DNA from: Desulfobacterales bacterium
GTDB lineage: Bacteria; Desulfobacterota; Desulfobacteria; Desulfobacterales; Desulfobacteraceae
Assembly: GCA_022361315.1 (NCBI GenBank)
Contig: JAKSBB010000341.1
Coordinates: 1 to 11,150 of the forward strand
Length of the DNA: 11,150 nt
Direction: 5' to 3'
Shown: piece by piece, positions 7,387-11,150 of the stretch
Numbering within the stretch: the stretch's first letter is position 1
Layout: every line of letters begins with the position of its first letter
Notes under the pieces: model-generated
Database searches by the model: none
The model's input: the letters and a program-made list of their open reading frames with translations, nothing else
What the model was told of the DNA's origin: nothing
Made by a program: the position numbers and the translations under genes

Positions 7387-10300
7387 ACCACCCGTCATCG
7401 GTTCGGGCAGCACCACTGCCCGAACCATCAAGAGTTTGGAGGAGTTATGGGAAAAAGAACCGGACTGACCATTGTCCTGGTCATCTTAATGGTCGGCCTT
7501 GCCTTCCCCGGGTTTGCGGCCACTGAAACAGCGGTGAACGGGGAAGCCTTAGGAATGAAACTGGCCAAGCAGGCAGTTAAATCCAATAAACGCTGGACCA
7601 CAACGGATCACTCAAAAATTGAGGCCTTGAATCAGGATTTCACCTCGGGCGAACAGATCACCCAAGCCTGCATTTCCTGCCATACGGATGCATCCCACCA
7701 GTTTGAAAAAACAATCCACTGGACCTGGGAGGTGGCGTCCGAGAAGCCCGGCATCATGAACGGCAAGGCCGGACATGCGGTGAACAACTTCTGTATCTCA
7801 GGCAATGCCATGGAAGACAAGGGCTGCCTGGGCTGCCACGTGGGCTGGAACGGTGTGGAGGAAGGGGTAAACTGCCTGAACTGCCACGGCGGGGAAACCT
7901 ATAATTACAATGAGGCCTTCGGTGATATCCAGGCTTTTCTGGAGGACGATGATCCCGAAACCAAAGAGATCATTGCGGAACTCCAGGGGGAGATAAAGGC
8001 AGCCGTTAAAAACATCACCATGCCCCAGCGGAATCATTGCGGGGAATGCCACTTCAAAGGCGGCGGTGGTGACGGGGTTAAACACGGCGACCTGGACACT
8101 TCCCTTGCAAAACCCAACCGGGCACTGGACGTTCATATGGCCGCCGAAGGTGCAAACTTCACCTGTACCCGCTGCCATACCACAGTGAAACATAACATTG
8201 CCGGCCGGCTTTACACCCGCCCCGCATCTGCGGAACGCAAAAGCCTGATCGAAGACGACATGGCCACCAAGATCACCTGTGAATCCTGCCACGGCAATGT
8301 ACCGCACAAAACAGATTCCAAGATGAACGACCATGTGGACAAAGTCGCCTGTCAATCCTGCCATATCCCGGAATATGCCAGAGTCAATCCCACAATGATG
8401 TCCTGGGACTGGACCCAGGCCGGAAAGAAAAAAGACGGTAAACCCTATGCCATAAAAGGAGAGTTCGGTAAGCCCACCTACAAATCCATCAAAGGGGAAT
8501 TCAAATGGGCTAAAAACGTTAAACCGGAATATTACTGGTACAACGGTTCTTTCTCCAACATCGGTATAAAAGATGAGATCGATCCGGCACAGATCGTTGA
8601 GGTCAGCCATCCCATCGGGGAACAGACCGATCCCAACGCCAGAATCCATCCATTCAAAATTCACAAGGGCAAGCAGCCTTACGACAAGATAAACAAACGG
8701 CTGGTGGCTCCCATCCTATCCGGTCCCAAGGGATACTGGAGCACCTTTGATATGAACGACGCCGTTACACGGGGCAACAAAGCACTGGACGTCCCCTACT
8801 CCGGGGAACTGGATTACGTGGAAACCACCTATGCCTTCCCCATCACCCATATGGTGGCTCCCGGGGAAAAGGCCCTGAACTGCAGGGAATGCCACATCAG
8901 GGAAAATTCACGGCTGGCGAATATCTCAGGCATCTACCTGCCCGGACGTGATAAAAACGACTTCATTGACACCATCGGTATGATTGCGGTTCTGGGCGCC
9001 TTATTCGGTGTGATGCTCCACGGCTTTGGCCGGTTCTTTACCCGGAACGGAAGGGAGGATTGATCCATGACTGAAAAAAAACTGATAAAAGTATACCTGT
9101 ACACCCGGTTTGAACGGTTGTGGCATTGGCTCCAGGCCCTGATGATTATCATTCTGCTGATCACGGGCTTTGAGGTCCACGGAACATATTCCCTCATGGG
9201 ATTCAGAACGGCCGTCACCGTGCACAACTATGTGGGACTGACCTGGTTGATTCTTTTTGCCTTCTTTGTCTTCTGGCTGTTTACCACCGGTGAGTGGAAG
9301 CAGTATATCCCCACCACAAAGAAGCTGTTCGACGTGCTGCACTATTACGCCTGGGGGATATTCAAAGGGCAGGATCATCCCGTGCAGAAATCCAAAGGGG
9401 CCAAACACAATCCCCTGCAGCGGATTACTTATCTCGGGATATCCGCCATGCTCCTGCCGGTACAGATGCTTACGGGACTCATTTATTACCTGTACAACTT
9501 CATCCCCGGTGGCATGGACCTGACCGTGGTTGCCCTCATCCACACCCTCGTGGCCTTTTTCCTGGTGAACTTTTTAATTATTCACCTGTATATGACCACC
9601 ACGGGCCATTCCCTGTTCAGCCATATTGCCGGCATGATTACGGGTTGGGAAGAGATATACGAAACAACCAAAATCCAGGATTGGGAGAACCAGGCAACGA
9701 AAAAGTCCTGATTCCGACCCATCCATCGCCAAACCAATAAAACCCCCGGCAGACGCCTGTCTGCCGGGGGTTTTATTGGTCCACCCCACCTGTCTCATCC
9801 TGAATTGTACCGTTTTCTGATACAACCTTGTATTAGAACATCCTCAATTCCCAGTGATACACTCGGATATGATACACAATTCCTAGGCCCCGCCGAATTA
9901 TTCGTCCCTATAAATCAATCTTGAAAACCACCGTGGAATGGGCTATGCTGGCCCAGAATTCAAGGTACCACACGTTTCTTTATCTGCTCACTTTAAAAAT
10001 GGCACACTAATTGCTGAACATTGGGAAGACAATATTTTAAACCCTATAGATGATATAAGGAGTCACCAATGGAAAAAGATGTATTGAACGCCATGAAAGA
10101 AGCCGGCAAACCGGTCCGTCCCGGAGAAATTGCAAAAGCCCTGGACGTGGACAGCAAAGACGTATCCAAAGCAATTAAAACCCTGAAGGAAAAGGGCGAG
10201 GTCATCTCTCCCAAACGCTGCTACTACAGCCTGCCGTAACGGCAGTGCGGGGATTATACAATTGGGCCAAATAATAATAGTTTTTACATTTAATAAATAA

Positions 10301-11150
10301 CACCTTAACTTTTGGAGGAGTTTATGGATCCGGTTTTTCTATCCAGGCTGCAATTTGCCGCAACCACCATGTTCCATTTTCTTTTTGTTCCCCTCACCCT
10401 CGGATTATCGATTCTCATTGCTTATATGGAGACCAAGTACGCCAGAACCGGCGACAAGGTCTATTTGAGAATGACCAAATTCTGGGGAAAGCTGTTTTTA
10501 ATCAACTTCGCCCTCGGGGTGGTCACCGGTATCACCCTGGAATTCCAATTCGGTACCAACTGGTCCCGCTATTCAGAATATGTGGGTGACATTTTCGGTT
10601 CCCTTCTTGCCGTAGAGGCATCTGTGGCCTTCTTTCTTGAGTCCACCTTTATCGGTATCTGGATTTTCGGGTGGAAAAAGCTGTCTGCCAAAGCCCATGC
10701 CACAGTGATGTGGCTGGTGGCCATTGCCGGCAATTTCAGCGCCATCTGGATACTGATCGCCAACGGCTTTATGCAGAACCCCGTGGGGTACACCCTCCGG
10801 AACGGCCGGGCGGAACTCACGGACTTTTTCGCCGTGGTCACCAACAAACATGCGCTCCTTGAGATCGCCCATGTGGTACCGGCAGCCCTGCTGCTTGGGT
10901 CTTTTTTCATCATGGGAATCTCCGCCTGGTATCTTTTGAAAAAACAACACGTGGAAATCTTCCATAGATCCTTCAGGATCGCCCTGACCGTCGGTCTTGT
11001 CTGTTCACTCTGGACCGGATTTTCCGGCGATATGCACGGTATCAACGTAGCCAAAACCCAGCCGGCAAAACTGGCCGCCATGGAAGCCCACTGGGAAACC
11101 ACGGAGCAAGCCCCTATCATTCTTTTTGCCCTGCCTGCAGCCCACAGGGA

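Overview
The window looks like chromosomal DNA from an anaerobic sulfur-metabolising deltaproteobacterium (Desulfobacterota, probably near the Desulfobacterales). That placement is inference. It rests on the mix of c-type multiheme cytochrome, periplasmic rhodanese, DsrE-like protein, Tat-exported ferredoxin-type protein, cytochrome bd and heavy sigma-54 control; no rRNA or other phylogenetic marker is present.

Layout. The left edge holds the 5' part of a methylthioadenosine phosphorylase gene (minus strand, cut by the window), a 435-bp spacer, and a stand-alone CheY-like receiver gene (plus). Next comes a minus-strand operon read from about 3452 down to 1381: membrane-anchored thioredoxin-like protein, Tat-exported 4Fe-4S protein, four-helix cytochrome b. 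A 417-bp spacer separates it from a DsrE-like gene (plus), which converges on a PAS/AAA+/Fis sigma-54 activator gene (minus). Divergent from the activator is a plus-strand operon from 5909 to 9711: triple-rhodanese protein, small cytochrome-c-like protein without a heme site, octaheme cytochrome of the tetrathionate reductase (OTR) family with a C-terminal membrane anchor, and a four-helix cytochrome b. A 22-bp perfect hairpin terminates it. The right end holds a 56-residue winged-helix protein and the 5' part of cydA (cytochrome bd oxidase subunit I).

How it may work together. The sequence contains three textbook -24/-12 promoters, all TGGCAC-N5-TTGCT: one before the thioredoxin/ferredoxin/cytochrome b operon, one before the rhodanese/octaheme operon and one before the winged-helix/cydA operon. 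The first two have the same upstream repeat (TTAACAC about every 11 bp), in the same orientation and about 111-119 bp upstream of the promoter, and they flank the activator gene on both sides. The simplest reading is one sulfur-redox regulon. The Cys-rich PAS activator would switch on two envelope electron-transfer modules, an octaheme cytochrome with its cytochrome b and an Fe-S protein with its cytochrome b. Sulfur-handling rhodanese and thioredoxin-like partners, and possibly the cytoplasmic DsrE-like protein, would accompany them. Substrate and electron direction (polythionate, sulfite or polysulfide reduction, or oxidation) cannot be read from the sequence. The cydA operon carries a different upstream repeat (TGATACAC plus a 22-bp palindrome), so it probably answers to another sigma-54 activator.
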